Below are positions 63,756 to 64,000 of a DNA stretch of 64,000 nt, in pieces. Under the pieces are notes generated by a model. It was not told the DNA's origin. It saw only the letters and a program-made list of their open reading frames with translations, and made no database searches. Location of the stretch: NCBI RefSeq assembly GCF_001865675.1, contig NZ_CP011319.1:2108001-2172000 (forward strand), read 5' to 3'. Origin of the DNA: Janthinobacterium sp. 1_2014MBL_MicDiv (GTDB taxonomy: Bacteria; Pseudomonadota; Gammaproteobacteria; Burkholderiales; Burkholderiaceae_D). Numbering within the stretch: position 1 is the first letter of the stretch; every line of letters starts with the position of its first letter. The translations under genes and the position numbers were made by a program.

Positions 63756-64000
63756 GGCTGTGCCTCGGGTGCTTCCGTGACGCTGCCGCTGGCCGGATCG
63801 TAGCGCTGGCCCGGTTTCAGCACCACCAGCTGGCCATTCGACAGGCGCAGGGTCAGGCTGCCCGGCGCTCCCGCCTTGCCGGGCGTCAGCTGGTTATGCG
63901 GCTCCTGCTGCGGCGTCTGGTTCAGCCAGATGGTGGAGCGCCCGCTGCTGCGCTGCACCACCCCGTTCAGTTCCACGGGCGGGGCGGGCGGCGGCGGTGG
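63752..64000 (-). CDS. Pilus-assembly-type protein, C-terminal part (5' end outside window)
   Basis: Frame open to the right edge, with a Pro-rich run before V-E-L-N-G-V-V. The visible ~83 residues include S-S-G-R-S-T-I-W-L-N-Q-T-P and L-R-L-S-N-G-Q-L-V-V-L-K-P-G-Q-R-Y-D-P, a pattern seen in MshK-like MSHA biogenesis proteins. ATGA overlap with the pseudopilin gene. The assignment is tentative; the overlap and position make it the upstream member of the pseudopilin operon. Confidence 0.55.
   Translation of the reverse strand, partial: PPPPPAPPVELNGVVQRSSGRSTIWLNQTPQQEPHNQLTPGKAGAPGSLTLRLSNGQLVVLKPGQRYDPASGSVTEAPEAQP

Overview
The window looks like chromosome of a GC-rich betaproteobacterium, most likely Burkholderiales/Oxalobacteraceae (Janthinobacterium-like). 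The basis is the high GC, the homodimeric AceE, the MSHA/pseudopilin genes and a beta-hydroxyaspartate/hydroxyornithine siderophore cluster of the kind known from Cupriavidus, Herbaspirillum and Variovorax. The genus is inferred from gene content; no database search was possible.

Layout. (1) 1-6500: the 3' end of metE, then a small MarR-controlled locus. It holds a C-terminal AceE-like fragment, a marR gene, a full aceE without E2/E3 partners, and a beta-class glutathione transferase. A 40-bp operator block occurs twice here in inverted orientation (34/40 identical). A 126-bp non-coding element ending in an intrinsic terminator also occurs twice (751-876 and 6282-6407, 110/126 identical) and looks like an unnamed small-RNA family. 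(2) 6500-9900: an AspT/YidE-type transporter, two AT-richer overlapping genes of unknown function, and an APH(3')-type phosphotransferase. (3) 9920-13206: a four-gene acyl-CoA operon with two acyl-CoA dehydrogenases and two MaoC hydratases. (4) 13197-53986: a siderophore NRPS locus of about 41 kb. (5) 54002-59502: a hybrid histidine kinase and a PleD-like diguanylate cyclase. (6) 59677-64000: a BOF stress protein, a prepilin, and a tightly overlapping pseudopilin/ABC-2 permease operon that runs off the right edge.

The siderophore locus. A leftward operon (MbtH, type II thioesterase, Sfp-type PPTase) is divergent from a rightward run: TauD/SyrP-type hydroxylase, NRPS1, NRPS2, then, after a reverse-strand FhuF-like gene, an ABC exporter, an N-hydroxyornithine acyltransferase, an ornithine N5-monooxygenase, a TonB receptor, NRPS3, NRPS4 and a DUF3649/PepSY/DUF3325 membrane trio. 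My reading of the line is: NRPS1 C-A(Asp)-T-C-A(basic)-T-C-hydroxylase; NRPS2 C-like domain without HHxxxDG-A(Asp)-T; NRPS3 C-A(basic)-T; NRPS4 C-A(Ser)-T-E-C-A(ornithine-like)-T-E-C-A(basic)-T-TE. This predicts a heptapeptide with two beta-hydroxy-Asp residues, a D-Ser and at least one N-hydroxyornithine-derived ligand, released by the terminal TE.

The most unusual points are: an Asp module split between two genes, with the hydroxylase at the seam and an HHxxxDG-less interface-like domain after it; three almost identical 1.67-kb A-T cassettes with a mosaic pattern that implies gene conversion; several altered condensation-domain active sites; and the duplicated small-RNA-like element, whose invariant UGUCUCCU segment is complementary to the extended Shine-Dalgarno sequences of nearby genes.
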